NCBI GenBank assembly: GCA_020637195.1
Contig: JACJWK010000001.1
Span: 205,001 to 269,000, forward strand
Direction: 5' to 3'
Length of the DNA stretch: 64,000 nt
DNA from: Microthrixaceae bacterium
Lineage (GTDB): Bacteria; Actinomycetota; Acidimicrobiia; Acidimicrobiales; DATDAH01
The notes beneath the pieces are model-generated. The model was not told the origin of the DNA. It saw nothing but the letters and a program-made list of their open reading frames with translations, and made no database searches. The first letter of the stretch is position 1, and each line of letters opens with the position of its first letter. The translations under genes were made by a program, and so were the position numbers. Positions 28,591 through 36,846 of the stretch are shown here, in pieces.

Positions 28591-30252
28591 GTGACCAAGC
28601 ACGTGTTCGTCACCGGGGGTGTGGCCAGCTCCCTCGGCAAGGGGCTCACGGCCTCCTCGTTGGGCCGGCTGCTCAAGGCCAGGGGCCTGCGGGTGACGAT
28701 GCAGAAGCTGGACCCCTACATCAACGTCGACCCCGGCACCATGAACCCCTTCGAGCACGGTGAGGTGTTCGTCACCGACGACGGCGGTGAGACCGACCTC
28801 GACCTCGGCCACTACGAGCGCTTCATCGACGAGCCGCTCACCCGGGACTCCAACGCCACCACGGGCTCCATCTACTCCGCCGTGCTCGCCGCCGAGCGCC
28901 GGGGCGACTACCTCGGCAAGACCGTGCAGGTGATCCCCCACATCACGAACGAGATCAAGAGCCGCATCTCCCGACTGGCCACCGACGACGTCGACGTCGT
29001 CATCACCGAGGTGGGCGGCACCGTGGGCGACATCGAGATCCTCCCGTTCCTCGAGGCCATCCGCCAGTTCCGGCTCGACATCGGGCGGGACAACGTCTGC
29101 TACCTCCACGTCACGCTCGTCCCGTTCATCGGGCCGTCGGGGGAGCAGAAGACCAAGCCCACCCAGCACTCCGTCACCGAGCTGCGCAGCCGCGGCATCC
29201 AGCCCGACGCGATCGTGTGTCGCAGCGAGGCCGCGATCAGCGACGAGCTCAAGCGCAAGATCTCCAACCTCTGCGACGTCCCGGTCGACGCCGTGGTCAA
29301 CGCCGCCGACGCCCGCAGCCTCTACGAGATCCCGCTCGTGCTGCACGAGGAGGGCCTCGACCAGGTGGTGTGCGACCTGCTCCGCTTCGACACCGAGCCG
29401 GTCGACCTCTCCGAGTGGACGAGCCTCGTCGATCGCATCGACGCGATCGAGCGCTCGGTCCGCATCGGCATCGTCGGCAAGTACGTCAGCCTCCCGGACG
29501 CCTACCTGTCGGTGGTCGAGGCCCTCAAGCACGGCGGGTTCCACCACGCCACCGACATCGAGGTCGACTGGATCCAGGCCGAGGACGTCGAGGGGCTGCT
29601 GGCCGAGGGCCGCCTGCGCGAGCTCGACGGGATCGTGATCCCGGGCGGGTTCGGCGAGCGGGGGATCGAGGGCAAGATCGCGGCCGCCGGCTACGCCCGA
29701 GAGCACGAGATCCCCTGCCTCGGCCTCTGCCTCGGCATGCAGGTCATGACCATCGAGTTCGCCCGCAACGAGCTGGGGCTCGAGGGGGCCAACTCCAGCG
29801 AGTTCGACCCGGGCTCGCCCCACCGGGTGATCGACCTGATGGACAGCCAGCGCGACGTCACCGACAAGGGCGGCACGATGCGCCTCGGCGCCTACATCGC
29901 CGAGCTCCTGCCGGGCTCGCGGGTGGCCGAGGCCTACGGCAAGACCGTGGTCTCCGAACGTCACCGCCACCGCTACGAGTTCAACCCCCGCTACCGGAGC
30001 CGCTTCGAAGGCAGCGGCTTCGTCTGCTCGGGCGCCTCGCCCGACGGTCGGCTGGTCGAGTTCATCGAGGTGCCCGAGCACCCGTTCTGGCTCGGCACGC
30101 AGGCCCACCCGGAGTTCAAGAGCCGGCCCGAGCGCCCCGCTCCGCTGTTCCGGGACTTCGTCGGCGCCGCCGTGGCCCGGGCCGAGGGCCGCAAGCCGCA
30201 CCTGTTCGACCTCGAGCCCGAGCGCGGCACCCGGGTCCAGGCCGCCTCTTGA
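28591..30252 (+). CDS. pyrG: CTP synthase
   Basis: This 553-residue enzyme makes CTP from UTP, ATP and glutamine. The synthetase domain opens with TKHVFVTGGVASSLGKGLTA (P-loop) and has KLDPYINVDPGTMNPFEHGEVFVTDDG. The glutaminase domain holds GIVIPGGFGERG, the nucleophile in CLGLCLGMQ (about residue 380) and the His-Glu pair in THPEF-like QAHPEFKSRP near the end. The GTG at 28591 has GGGAGG (28579-28584) six bases upstream. The full family length is present. The TTGA overlap couples it to the NUDIX gene, the same neighbour order as Rv1699-Rv1700 in M. tuberculosis. Confidence 0.97.
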   Translation: MTKHVFVTGGVASSLGKGLTASSLGRLLKARGLRVTMQKLDPYINVDPGTMNPFEHGEVFVTDDGGETDLDLGHYERFIDEPLTRDSNATTGSIYSAVLAAERRGDYLGKTVQVIPHITNEIKSRISRLATDDVDVVITEVGGTVGDIEILPFLEAIRQFRLDIGRDNVCYLHVTLVPFIGPSGEQKTKPTQHSVTELRSRGIQPDAIVCRSEAAISDELKRKISNLCDVPVDAVVNAADARSLYEIPLVLHEEGLDQVVCDLLRFDTEPVDLSEWTSLVDRIDAIERSVRIGIVGKYVSLPDAYLSVVEALKHGGFHHATDIEVDWIQAEDVEGLLAEGRLRELDGIVIPGGFGERGIEGKIAAAGYAREHEIPCLGLCLGMQVMTIEFARNELGLEGANSSEFDPGSPHRVIDLMDSQRDVTDKGGTMRLGAYIAELLPGSRVAEAYGKTVVSERHRHRYEFNPRYRSRFEGSGFVCSGASPDGRLVEFIEVPEHPFWLGTQAHPEFKSRPERPAPLFRDFVGAAVARAEGRKPHLFDLEPERGTRVQAAS

Positions 30253-30812
30253 GCAGCGCCGCGCCCGGCGGTGCCGCCTTCGCCAAGGGCACCGAGCGCG
30301 AGGTCTTCCGCGGTGACGTGATCTCGGTCGCCGTCGGCACCTTCACGGCGCCCGACGGCACCGAGTTCGAGCGCGAGATCGTGCACCATCCCGGCGCCGT
30401 GTCGGTCGTGCCGGTGACCGACGACGACCACGCGGTCCTGGTGCGCCAGTACCGGGCCGTGGTGGCGGAGCACCTGCTCGAGATCCCCGCGGGCAAGCGG
30501 GACGTGCCCGGCGAGCCGCCCGAGGAGACCGCGCGGCGCGAGCTGGCCGAGGAGGTCGGCCTCGCGGCGGGGCGCCTCGAGCCGCTCGCCCGCTTCTACA
30601 ACTCGGTCGGGTTCTCCGACGAGCTCTCCCACGTGTACCTGGGTCGCGACCTGCGCGCCGTCGAGCGGGACACCCAGGGGGTGGAGGAGCAGCACATGAC
30701 CGTGGAGCGCGTCGCCCTCGACGACGTCCCGGCGATGATCGCCGACGGCCGCCTGACCGACGCCAAGACCATCATCGGCCTCACCCTGGCTCGGGCGGCG
30801 CTCGGCCGCTGA
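30249..30812 (+). CDS. NUDIX hydrolase (ADP-ribose pyrophosphatase-like)
   Basis: This 187-residue protein carries a NUDIX box at about residues 84-106: GKRDVPGEPPEETARRELAEEVGL, matching G-x5-E-x7-R-E-U-x-E-E-x-G-U. It begins with EVFRGDVISVAVGTF and has EFEREIVHHPGAVSVVP, typical of ADP-ribose/ADP-sugar pyrophosphatases. It is the positional homologue of M. tuberculosis Rv1700. The start is placed at TTG 30249, which overlaps the pyrG stop as TTGA; the next in-frame start would cut off the first strands. Confidence 0.87.
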   Translation: MSSAAPGGAAFAKGTEREVFRGDVISVAVGTFTAPDGTEFEREIVHHPGAVSVVPVTDDDHAVLVRQYRAVVAEHLLEIPAGKRDVPGEPPEETARRELAEEVGLAAGRLEPLARFYNSVGFSDELSHVYLGRDLRAVERDTQGVEEQHMTVERVALDDVPAMIADGRLTDAKTIIGLTLARAALGR

Positions 30813-30848
30813 GGGTCCCGGGCGGCGCTCACCGCGCGGCGCGGGCGA

Positions 30849-31355
30849 TCACTCGGCGGGGATGAGGCCCACGTTGGTGACGCGGTAGCCGTTGCCGGCG
30901 TTGCCCGTGATGAGCAAGGTGACCGTGCCCCCCGAGTACGCGTAGTCGCACTCGATCGCCGACGCCACGGTCTCGGAGCCTCGGCACGGCAGCGACTCGA
31001 CCGCGTCGGCCGGCGGGTACGAGAACAGGGCGTTCGCCACGTCGCTGCCGGCCACGGCGACGGCGGCGCCGATGTCGTCGGTGGTCCACGCGTCGATGAG
31101 CCGCTGTCCCGCCTGCTGCGCGGTGGGCTCGGTGGGCGTGGACGGGGCCTGGCCCGGCGGCACCGCCCTGGGGGCGCTGGTGCTGGTGGTGGCCGGCGCC
31201 GCGGTCGTGGTGGTGGCCGGCGCCGCCGTGGTGCTGGGCCCGGCCGTGGAGACACCCGAGGCGTCGTCGCCCGCGTCGCTCGAGCACCCCGCGGCGAGGC
31301 CGGCGGCGAGCGCGGCAGCAGCGAGGGCGACGGTGAGGGGCCGGCGGAGAGGCAT
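30849..31355 (-). CDS. Putative secreted lipoprotein
   Basis: This 168-residue protein has a lipoprotein signal peptide ending LAAGLAAGC (Cys about residue 25), then a threonine/alanine/proline-rich linker (TTAAPATTTTAAPATT) typical of actinobacterial cell-wall proteins, then a small folded domain of about 100 residues with two cysteines (LPCRGSE and IECDYAY) that may form a disulfide. The domain recalls small NTF2-like or DUF domains that sense or bind the wall, but no family is named. The start has a TACCAT box seven bases upstream. Confidence 0.72.
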   Translation of the reverse strand: MPLRRPLTVALAAAALAAGLAAGCSSDAGDDASGVSTAGPSTTAAPATTTTAAPATTSTSAPRAVPPGQAPSTPTEPTAQQAGQRLIDAWTTDDIGAAVAVAGSDVANALFSYPPADAVESLPCRGSETVASAIECDYAYSGGTVTLLITGNAGNGYRVTNVGLIPAE

Positions 31356-31362
31356 CCCCGGG

Positions 31363-31387
31363 ATGGTAGAGGCGAGGCCGGTACGGT
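31363..31387. promoter_or_regulatory. Divergent -10 boxes, lipoprotein gene and xerD
   Basis: Minus strand TACCAT (31363-31368) is seven bases before the ATG at 31355. Plus strand TACGGT (31382-31387) is seven bases before the ATG at 31395. The two starts are only 39 bases apart, so the two promoters overlap. Confidence 0.5.
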
Positions 31388-31394
31388 TCGCGTC

Positions 31395-32363
31395 ATGGCC
31401 CCGGAGGACGACGACCTCCCGCCGCTCCCGCTCGACGCGGAGGAGTACCTCACCTGGCTGGCCGTCGAGCGGGGACGCTCGGCCAACACCCTGGCCGCGT
31501 ACCGTCGGGACCTGCGCTCGTACTGGGCCTGGCTGCAGGGTCGGGTCGCCGCCTTCGGCGAGGTCACCCCCGACCAGCTCGAGCGCTACGTCGCCGATCT
31601 CCGCGCCGGCGACCGCGCCCCGGCCTCGGTGGCCCGCACCCTCGTCGCCGTCCGCAACCTGCACCGCTTCCTCGCCGCCGAGGGCCTCGCCGAGCACGAC
31701 CCGGCCGCCGACCTCGACCCGCCGTCGGTGCCGGCGGGTCTCCCCAAGCCGCTCGACGAGGACGACGTCGCCGCGCTCCTCGACGCGGTCGAGGGCGACG
31801 ACCCGGCGGCGCGCCGCGACCGCGTGATCCTCGAGGTCCTCTACGGCACGGGTCTGCGCATCTCGGAGCTCGTGGGCCTCTCGCTCGGCGACCTCGACCT
31901 CGACCGCCGCCTCCTGCGGGCCTTCGGGAAGGGCGCCAAGGAGCGGGTCGTGCCGCTCGGCGGCCCGGCCGCCGACGCGATCGACACGTGGCTGGCACCC
32001 GGTGGCCGCCCCGAGCTCGTCCCGCCGCGGTGGGCCCGCCGCAGCGACGAGGAGGCGCTGCTGTTGAACCGTCGGGGCGGTCGGCTCAGCCGCCAGTCGG
32101 CCTGGACCGCGGTGAAGCGCGCCGGCGCCACGGTGGGCCTGTCGGACCTCTCCCCGCACGTGCTGCGCCACTCCTGTGCCACCCACATGGTCGACCACGG
32201 CGCCGACCTCCGGGCCGTCCAGGAGCTGCTCGGGCACGCCTCGATCAGCACGACCCAGGTGTACACGAAGGTCTCGACCGAACGGCTCTGGGAGGTCTAC
32301 GACGACGCCCATCCGCGGGCCCGTGCCCGCAACCCCGGGGGCACCGGCGCCTCGGTTCGCTAG
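31395..32363 (+). CDS. xerD: Tyrosine recombinase XerD
   Basis: This 322-residue recombinase, with XerC, resolves chromosome dimers at dif. The SAM-like N-terminal domain (about 15-100) starts EEYLTWLAVERGRSANTLAAYRRDLRSYW. The catalytic domain has the first Arg in YGTGLRISELVGL, LSPHVLRHSCATHM (H-x-x-R), the later His in LLGHASISTTQVYTKV, with Tyr as the nucleophile. All five catalytic positions are present. It sits at the place of Rv1701 in the conserved block, so it is the housekeeping recombinase and not a mobile-element integrase. Its TAG stop is the start of the next gene's -10 box. Confidence 0.94.
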   Translation: MAPEDDDLPPLPLDAEEYLTWLAVERGRSANTLAAYRRDLRSYWAWLQGRVAAFGEVTPDQLERYVADLRAGDRAPASVARTLVAVRNLHRFLAAEGLAEHDPAADLDPPSVPAGLPKPLDEDDVAALLDAVEGDDPAARRDRVILEVLYGTGLRISELVGLSLGDLDLDRRLLRAFGKGAKERVVPLGGPAADAIDTWLAPGGRPELVPPRWARRSDEEALLLNRRGGRLSRQSAWTAVKRAGATVGLSDLSPHVLRHSCATHMVDHGADLRAVQELLGHASISTTQVYTKVSTERLWEVYDDAHPRARARNPGGTGASVR

Positions 32364-32366
32364 CCT
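32361..32366 (+). promoter_or_regulatory. -10 box TAGCCT overlapping the xerD stop codon
   Basis: The xerD TAG stop (32361-32363) is the first half of TAGCCT, which ends six bases before the GTG at 32373. The DksA-like gene can therefore be transcribed leaderlessly. Confidence 0.6.
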
Positions 32367-32372
32367 TGCTGC

Positions 32373-32702
32373 GTGGTCGACGACGCCGTCCTCTCCGAGA
32401 TCCGCGCCCAGTTGGAGGGCGAGCGCGAGCACCTGCGCGGCCAACTGGGCGAGCTCGTGCCCGGCACCGAGACGAGCCTGACCTTCGACGAGAACTTCGC
32501 GGACTCCGGCCAGGTGGCCGCCGAGCTCGGCGAGGCACAAGCGCTGGCGGGGCCGCTGCTCACCCAGCTCGCCGACGTCGAAGCCGCCCTCGACAAGCTG
32601 GGAGACGGCAGCTACGGCCGGTGCGAGGAGTGCGGCCGGCCCATCGGCGACGCCCGCCTGGAGGCCATGCCCCACACCCGGTTCTGCATCGACCACGCGT
32701 AA
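32373..32702 (+). CDS. TraR/DksA-family zinc finger protein
   Basis: This 109-residue protein has an N-terminal helical hairpin (about 1-75) with acidic residues near the tip and a C-terminal zinc finger: GRCEECGRPIGDARLEAMPHTRFCIDH. The ligands look like C-x2-C and C-x2-H, the last Cys of DksA being His here. DksA-type proteins reach into the RNA polymerase secondary channel and change initiation; some actinobacterial members are RbpA- or CarD-independent stress regulators. Whether this one keeps the acidic tip needed for ppGpp action cannot be said from sequence alone. Confidence 0.83.
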   Translation: MVDDAVLSEIRAQLEGEREHLRGQLGELVPGTETSLTFDENFADSGQVAAELGEAQALAGPLLTQLADVEAALDKLGDGSYGRCEECGRPIGDARLEAMPHTRFCIDHA

Positions 32703-32775
32703 CATTGGCTCCTCGTCCCTCGGAGCGCCTTCGGCATCCGGTTCGTCGGTGCCGCAGCTCCGCTCCGCTGCGCTG

Positions 32776-33288
32776 ATGGACCTCTGGCACAACGTCAAGC
32801 GGTTCTTCGGGTCGCTTCGGCCGGGCCCGCCGCCGCGGGCCGACCTCGAGTGGGCCGAAGCCCACCTCCTCGAGGGTGAGGTCCCCCTCTGGCGGGCGAT
32901 GTCGAACCCCGACAAGCGCCACGCCCTGCGGGTCGCCCGACGGGTGGACGAGGTGCTGGGCGCCACGGCGCCCCGCCCGGTGATGGCCGCCGCGCTCCTC
33001 CACGACGTCGGCAAGAACGACGCGCGCCTGCGCACCTACGGCCGCGTCGTGGCCACCCTCACCATCTGGCTGGCCGGGAAGCGGACCGTGGCGGCGTGGA
33101 CCCAGACGCGGGGCCTCTGGCGCCGGATCGGGCTGTACGCCGAGTACCCCCGCCTCGGCTCCGAGGCGCTGGCCCTGGCGGGCAGCGACCCCCTCACCGT
33201 CGCATGGGCCCTCGAGCACCACGACCCCCCCGAGGACTGGACGGTGCCGCACGACCTCGGTGAGGTGCTCGCGGCCGCGGACGAGTGA
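32776..33288 (+). CDS. HD-domain phosphohydrolase-like protein
   Basis: This 170-residue protein has an HD domain: RHALRVARRV (first His), LLHDVGKNDARLR (the H-D pair at about residues 75-76) and ALEHHDPPEDW (C-terminal ligands). HD proteins hydrolyse nucleotides or phosphate esters using two metals; the substrate is unknown. An upstream in-frame GTG at 32749 would add nine residues; ATG 32776 gives MDLWHNVKRFFGSLRPG, the usual start. Neither has a clear SD. It lies in the small-gene cluster between xerD and trpS. Confidence 0.75.
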   Translation: MDLWHNVKRFFGSLRPGPPPRADLEWAEAHLLEGEVPLWRAMSNPDKRHALRVARRVDEVLGATAPRPVMAAALLHDVGKNDARLRTYGRVVATLTIWLAGKRTVAAWTQTRGLWRRIGLYAEYPRLGSEALALAGSDPLTVAWALEHHDPPEDWTVPHDLGEVLAAADE

Positions 33289-33301
33289 GCCGGGTGCCGG
33301 G

Positions 33302-33973
33302 GTGACGATCCTCGTCGACCAGGCGGTGTGGCGGTGGCGGGGCCGGCGCTGGGCCCACCTCGTGAGCGACGAGAGCTACGACGAGCTCCATCGCTTCGCC
33401 GCGCAGCTGGGAGTGCCGCGTCGCGCCTTCCAGGGGGACCACTACGACGTCCACGCCGACGCGCGCGAGCAGGCCATCGCGCTCGGCGCCGAGGCCGTCG
33501 ACGCCCGGGTCCTCGTGCGCCGGCTCAACGCGTCCGGGCTGCGCCGACCCGCCCGGCGCCGCGAGCCGGCCGAGCTCCTCGTGGCGGCCGTCGACCCGGG
33601 CGACGAGCTCGCGGTCGCGCTGGCGGGCGCCGCGCCCGCCTTCGGCGCCGACGGGGAGACCCGCTGGTCGCCGCCGCGCGGCCTGCTGCTCGCCGCGACC
33701 TACCAGGGCGACCTCGTCGGCGGGGGATCGCTGCGCCTCCCCGGCGGGCGTTGGGCCGAGATCGGCCACGTCTGGGTCGAGCCCACGGCTCGTCGATTCG
33801 GGGTGGGGACCCGGGTGGTCGCCGCTCTGGAGGACCGGGCCCGGTCCCACGGCTACTGGACGGTACGGGCACCGCGGACGGCCGTCGGAGGCGACGACGC
33901 CGTGGCGGCCTTCGCCCGGGCGGTGGGGTACCGGGCCGCCGACGGCGGCTTCGAGCACGAGCTCCTCGGCTGA
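33302..33973 (+). CDS. DUF4031-GNAT fusion protein
   Basis: This 223-residue protein joins two domains. Residues 1 to about 85 are DUF4031: TILVDQAVWRWRGRRWAHLVSDESYDELHRFA and GDHYDVHADAREQAIALGA. Residues about 110-223 are a GNAT acetyltransferase with the acetyl-CoA block VEPTARRFGVGTRVVAALEDRARSHG (R-x-x-G-x-G/A pattern). DUF4031 is usually a stand-alone short protein of unknown function. The fusion implies that the acetyltransferase acts on whatever DUF4031 recognises. GTG start 13 bases after the HD gene. Confidence 0.75.
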   Translation: MTILVDQAVWRWRGRRWAHLVSDESYDELHRFAAQLGVPRRAFQGDHYDVHADAREQAIALGAEAVDARVLVRRLNASGLRRPARRREPAELLVAAVDPGDELAVALAGAAPAFGADGETRWSPPRGLLLAATYQGDLVGGGSLRLPGGRWAEIGHVWVEPTARRFGVGTRVVAALEDRARSHGYWTVRAPRTAVGGDDAVAAFARAVGYRAADGGFEHELLG

Positions 33974-34000
33974 CCCCTCCCCACGCATCCGCCACAGAAC

Positions 34001-34014
34001 CTGACTAAGGTCAG
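34001..34014. promoter_or_regulatory. Inverted repeat overlapping the -10 box of the MarR-GNAT gene
   Basis: CTGAC-TAAG-GTCAG is an inverted repeat centred on TAAGGT (34006-34011), which ends six bases before the ATG at 34018. A MarR-type dimer bound here would block the -10 box. Autoregulation is inferred, as is usual for MarR genes. Confidence 0.45.
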
Positions 34015-34017
34015 AAG

Positions 34018-34905
34018 ATGCTGGACGATCGAGCGGTCGACCAGGTGCGTCGGTTCAACCGCCTCGTCACCGAGCGCATCGGCGCCCTCGACGAGCACTA
34101 CCTGGCCCGGTCCCGACCGCTCGGCCAGTCGCGGGTGCTGTGGGAGATCGGGCCCGACGGCGCCGAGGTGCGCGACCTGCGCCGTCGCCTCGACCTGGAC
34201 TCGGGCTACCTCAGCCGCCTGCTGCGGTCCCTCGAGCGGTCGGGACTGGTGACCGTGGCGGCCGCCGCCGGTGACCGGCGGGTGCGCACGGCGCGCCTGA
34301 CGCCCGCCGGTGCCGACGAGCGCGCCCTGCTCGACGAGCGCAGCGACGCCCTCGCCCGCGAGCTGGTGGCACCGCTCAGCCCGCCCCAGCAGCGCCGCCT
34401 GGTCGGGGCGATGGCCGAGGTCGAGGCCCTGCTCACCGCCTCGCTGGTGCGCCTGTCGGTGGTGGACCCGGGCGAGGACGACGCGCAGCGCTGCCTCCGC
34501 CGCTACTTCGCCGAGCTCGACGACCGCTTCGACGCCGGCTACGACCCCGAGGCGGCGCTGCCGCTCCTCCTCGACGAGATGCGGGCGCCACGCGGGCGCT
34601 TCGTGGTGGCACGCCTGCGGGGAGAGGCGGTGGGGTGCGGCGTGGTGAAGCTGCACGGGGCGGGGCCCGCCGACATCAAGCGCATGTGGGTGGCGCCCGA
34701 GGCGCGGGGCCTCGGGATCGGCCGCCGCCTGCTCACCGAGCTCGAGGTGCTGGCCGCCGCCGAGGGCGCCCGGTCCACCCAGCTCGAGACCAACCGGGCC
34801 CTGGCCGAGGCCATCTCGCTGTACCGGTCGTCGGGCTACGTCGAGGTGGCGCCGTTCAACGACGAGCCCTACGGGCACCACTGGTTCCGAAAGGCGCTCG
34901 GCTGA
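34018..34905 (+). CDS. MarR family regulator fused to GNAT acetyltransferase
   Basis: This 295-residue protein has a MarR winged-helix domain (about 1-140) with LSRLLRSLERSGLVTVAAAAGDRRVRTARLTPAG as recognition helix and wing. A GNAT domain (about 150-295) has RMWVAPEARGLGIGRRLLTELEVLA and a C-terminal YRSSGYVEV. MarR-GNAT fusions are known in actinobacteria; they can sense an acylated ligand and regulate the gene they bind. The ATG is leaderless, and the operator-like inverted repeat covers its -10 box, which points to autoregulation. Confidence 0.85.
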   Translation: MLDDRAVDQVRRFNRLVTERIGALDEHYLARSRPLGQSRVLWEIGPDGAEVRDLRRRLDLDSGYLSRLLRSLERSGLVTVAAAAGDRRVRTARLTPAGADERALLDERSDALARELVAPLSPPQQRRLVGAMAEVEALLTASLVRLSVVDPGEDDAQRCLRRYFAELDDRFDAGYDPEAALPLLLDEMRAPRGRFVVARLRGEAVGCGVVKLHGAGPADIKRMWVAPEARGLGIGRRLLTELEVLAAAEGARSTQLETNRALAEAISLYRSSGYVEVAPFNDEPYGHHWFRKALG

Positions 34906-34923
34906 CCGGGCCCGGTCCGGTGC

Positions 34924-35904
34924 TCAGCGCGCGAGGAGGCCGATGTTGCGCTTGGCGCGGTCGAGCACCGAGGACGAGACCGCCTGCGCCTTGGCGGCGC
35001 CCTTGGCCAGGATCTCCACCATGGCGTCGGGATCGTCCTCGAGCTCGTGGTACCGCTGCTGGATCGGCCGCAGCAGCTCCACGACCGCTTCGGCGGTGTC
35101 GGCCTTGAGCGGCCCGTACTGGGTGTAGTCGCGGGCCGCCTCCTCGGGGGTGCGCCCGGTACACGCGGCGAGGATCGACAACAGGTTCGAGACGCCGGGC
35201 TTGGCCGCCACGTCGTAGCGCACCTCGCCGTCGGTGTCGGTGACGGCCCGCTTGACCTTCCTGGTGATCGCCGCGGGATCGTCGAGCACGAGGATCGTCC
35301 CCGCGGCGGCGTCGGCCGACTTGGACATCTTGCTCGTCGGCTGCTGCAGGTCCATGACCCGCGCGCCGGCGGGCGGGACGACCGCCCGGGGCACCACGAA
35401 GGTGTCCCCGTAGTGGTGGTTGAAGCGCAGGGCCACGTCGCGGGCCAACTCGACGTGCTGGCGCTGGTCCTCGCCGACGGGGACCTCGTCGGTGTCGTAG
35501 AGGAGGATGTCGGCGGCCTGGAGCGCCGGGTAGGTGAACAGGGCGGTGGAGACGAAGTCCGCCTTCTCGGACTTCTCCTTGAACTGGACCATCCGCTTCA
35601 TCTCGCCGTAGGACGCGGTGCACTCCATGAGCCAGGCCCCCTCGGCGTGCTCGTGCACGTGGCTCTGGACGAACAGCGTGCAGACGTCGGGGTCGAGGCC
35701 GACGGCCACGAGGAGCCGGGCCAGGCGGGAGGTGGATCGACGCAGCTCCTCGGCGTCGTGGGGCACGGTCAGGGCGTGGAGGTCGACGACGCAGTAGACG
35801 GACTCGTGCTCGTGCTGGGCCCGGACCCAGTGCACGAGCGCGCCGAGGAGGTTCCCGAGGTGGACGTCGCCGGTGGGCTGGATGCCCGAGAACACACGTG
35901 CCAT
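34924..35904 (-). CDS. trpS: Tryptophan-tRNA ligase
   Basis: This 326-residue class I aminoacyl-tRNA synthetase charges tRNA-Trp. The HIGH-like motif is in SGIQPTGDVHLGNLLGAL (about 5-22) and the KMSKS loop in QQPTSKMSKSADA (about 190-202). FVQSHVHEHAEGAWLMECTASYGEMKRM is the usual tRNA-Trp core. The ATG at 35904 has a TATCCT box (35913-35918, bottom strand) eight bases upstream and no SD. It is convergent with the MarR-GNAT gene and divergent from scpA. Confidence 0.95.
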   Translation of the reverse strand: MARVFSGIQPTGDVHLGNLLGALVHWVRAQHEHESVYCVVDLHALTVPHDAEELRRSTSRLARLLVAVGLDPDVCTLFVQSHVHEHAEGAWLMECTASYGEMKRMVQFKEKSEKADFVSTALFTYPALQAADILLYDTDEVPVGEDQRQHVELARDVALRFNHHYGDTFVVPRAVVPPAGARVMDLQQPTSKMSKSADAAAGTILVLDDPAAITRKVKRAVTDTDGEVRYDVAAKPGVSNLLSILAACTGRTPEEAARDYTQYGPLKADTAEAVVELLRPIQQRYHELEDDPDAMVEILAKGAAKAQAVSSSVLDRAKRNIGLLAR

Positions 35905-35912
35905 GGGGAGCG

Positions 35913-35918
35913 AGGATA
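35913..35918 (-). promoter_or_regulatory. -10 box TATCCT, leaderless trpS
   Basis: Reading the bottom strand, TATCCT ends eight bases before the trpS ATG. Confidence 0.5.
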
Positions 35919-35979
35919 GGCACCGCACCACCCCGGCCCGGGTGGTTTCGGCATGCGCAGAGCGGCTCGGCGCGCGCTC

Positions 35980-35985
35980 TAGAGT
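35980..35985 (+). promoter_or_regulatory. -10 box TAGAGT of scpA
   Basis: TAGAGT ends nine bases before the scpA GTG. GGAGGA sits in the nine-base gap and would lie at or before the transcription start, so it may not be in the mRNA. A leadered transcript from another site would use it as SD. Confidence 0.4.
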
Positions 35986-35994
35986 CGGAGGACC

Positions 35995-36843
35995 GTGACC
36001 TCCACCTCGACCGGGGCCCCGCCCGACGCACCCACCGCCGACCGGACGGGCTCCTACGAGGTCCACACGCCGGTCTACGAGGGACCGTTCGACCTGCTCC
36101 TGCACCTGATCCTGCGCGACCAGGTCGACCTGTACGAGATCACCCTCACCGAGATCGTCGACGCCTACCTCGCCGAGCTCGAGCGGCTCGAGTCGCTGGA
36201 CCTCGACGTCGCCACCGAGTTCCTCCTGATCGCCGCCACCCTGGTCGAGCTGAAGTCGCGACGGCTGCTGCCCGACGACGACGATCTCGACCTCGACGAC
36301 GAGCTCGCCCTGTGGGAGGAGCGCGACCTCCTGCTCGCCCGCCTGCTCGAGTGCAAGACCTTCAAGGACGCGTCGGTGGTGCTGGCCCGTCTGTCGGCCG
36401 AGGCGGGGCGCTCGCTGCCGCGCACCGCGGGCCTCGAGGAGCGCTTCTTGTCGGTGGCGCCCGACCTGTTGGCGGGGGTCACCGCCGACCGGCTGCGCGA
36501 CGCCTTCCTGGCGGCCATGGCGCCGAAGCCGGTCGCCCGCATCGACCTCGACCACGTCGCCCCGATCCGCATGAGCGTGGCCGAAGCGGTCGAGGAGCTC
36601 GCCGACGAGCTGCCCCGTACCGGGCCCATCACGTTCCGCGCTCTCACCCAGTCGCTCGTCGAGCGCCTCGAGGTCGTCGTGCGCTTCCTCGCGCTGTTGG
36701 AGATGTTCAAGCAGGGCTGGGTCGACCTCGACCAGCCCGGCAACTTCGGCGAGATCCGCATCGTCTGGCTCGGGGTCGTCGGCGACGACGAGCCCGGGGG
36801 CGTCACGGCCCGGCTCGCGGCCATCGACGACTACGAGGGCTGA
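35995..36843 (+). CDS. scpA: Segregation and condensation protein ScpA (kleisin)
   Basis: This 282-residue kleisin bridges the SMC heads with ScpB in the bacterial condensin complex. The N-terminal helical domain contains EGPFDLLLHLILRDQVDLYEITLTEIVDAYL, the ScpA signature. LDVATEFLLIAATLVELKSRRLLP follows, then an acidic linker and a C-terminal winged helix (FRALTQSLVERLEVVVRFLALLEMFKQGWVDL). A proline/alanine-rich tail precedes residue 20. The GTG start is used. It is three bases from scpB, so the two are co-translated. Confidence 0.94.
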   Translation: MTSTSTGAPPDAPTADRTGSYEVHTPVYEGPFDLLLHLILRDQVDLYEITLTEIVDAYLAELERLESLDLDVATEFLLIAATLVELKSRRLLPDDDDLDLDDELALWEERDLLLARLLECKTFKDASVVLARLSAEAGRSLPRTAGLEERFLSVAPDLLAGVTADRLRDAFLAAMAPKPVARIDLDHVAPIRMSVAEAVEELADELPRTGPITFRALTQSLVERLEVVVRFLALLEMFKQGWVDLDQPGNFGEIRIVWLGVVGDDEPGGVTARLAAIDDYEG

Positions 36844-36846
36844 GCC

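Noticed and set aside
27378..28763. Long plus-strand frame antisense to the GT39-like gene that also reads into pyrG
   Set aside because: Low-complexity, His/Gly/Arg-rich, no family resemblance; it is the complement of a real membrane protein gene.
31395..32363. XerD-like gene as a mobile-element integrase
   Set aside because: It sits at its conserved chromosomal position after pyrG-NUDIX and has the length and motifs of the housekeeping enzyme.
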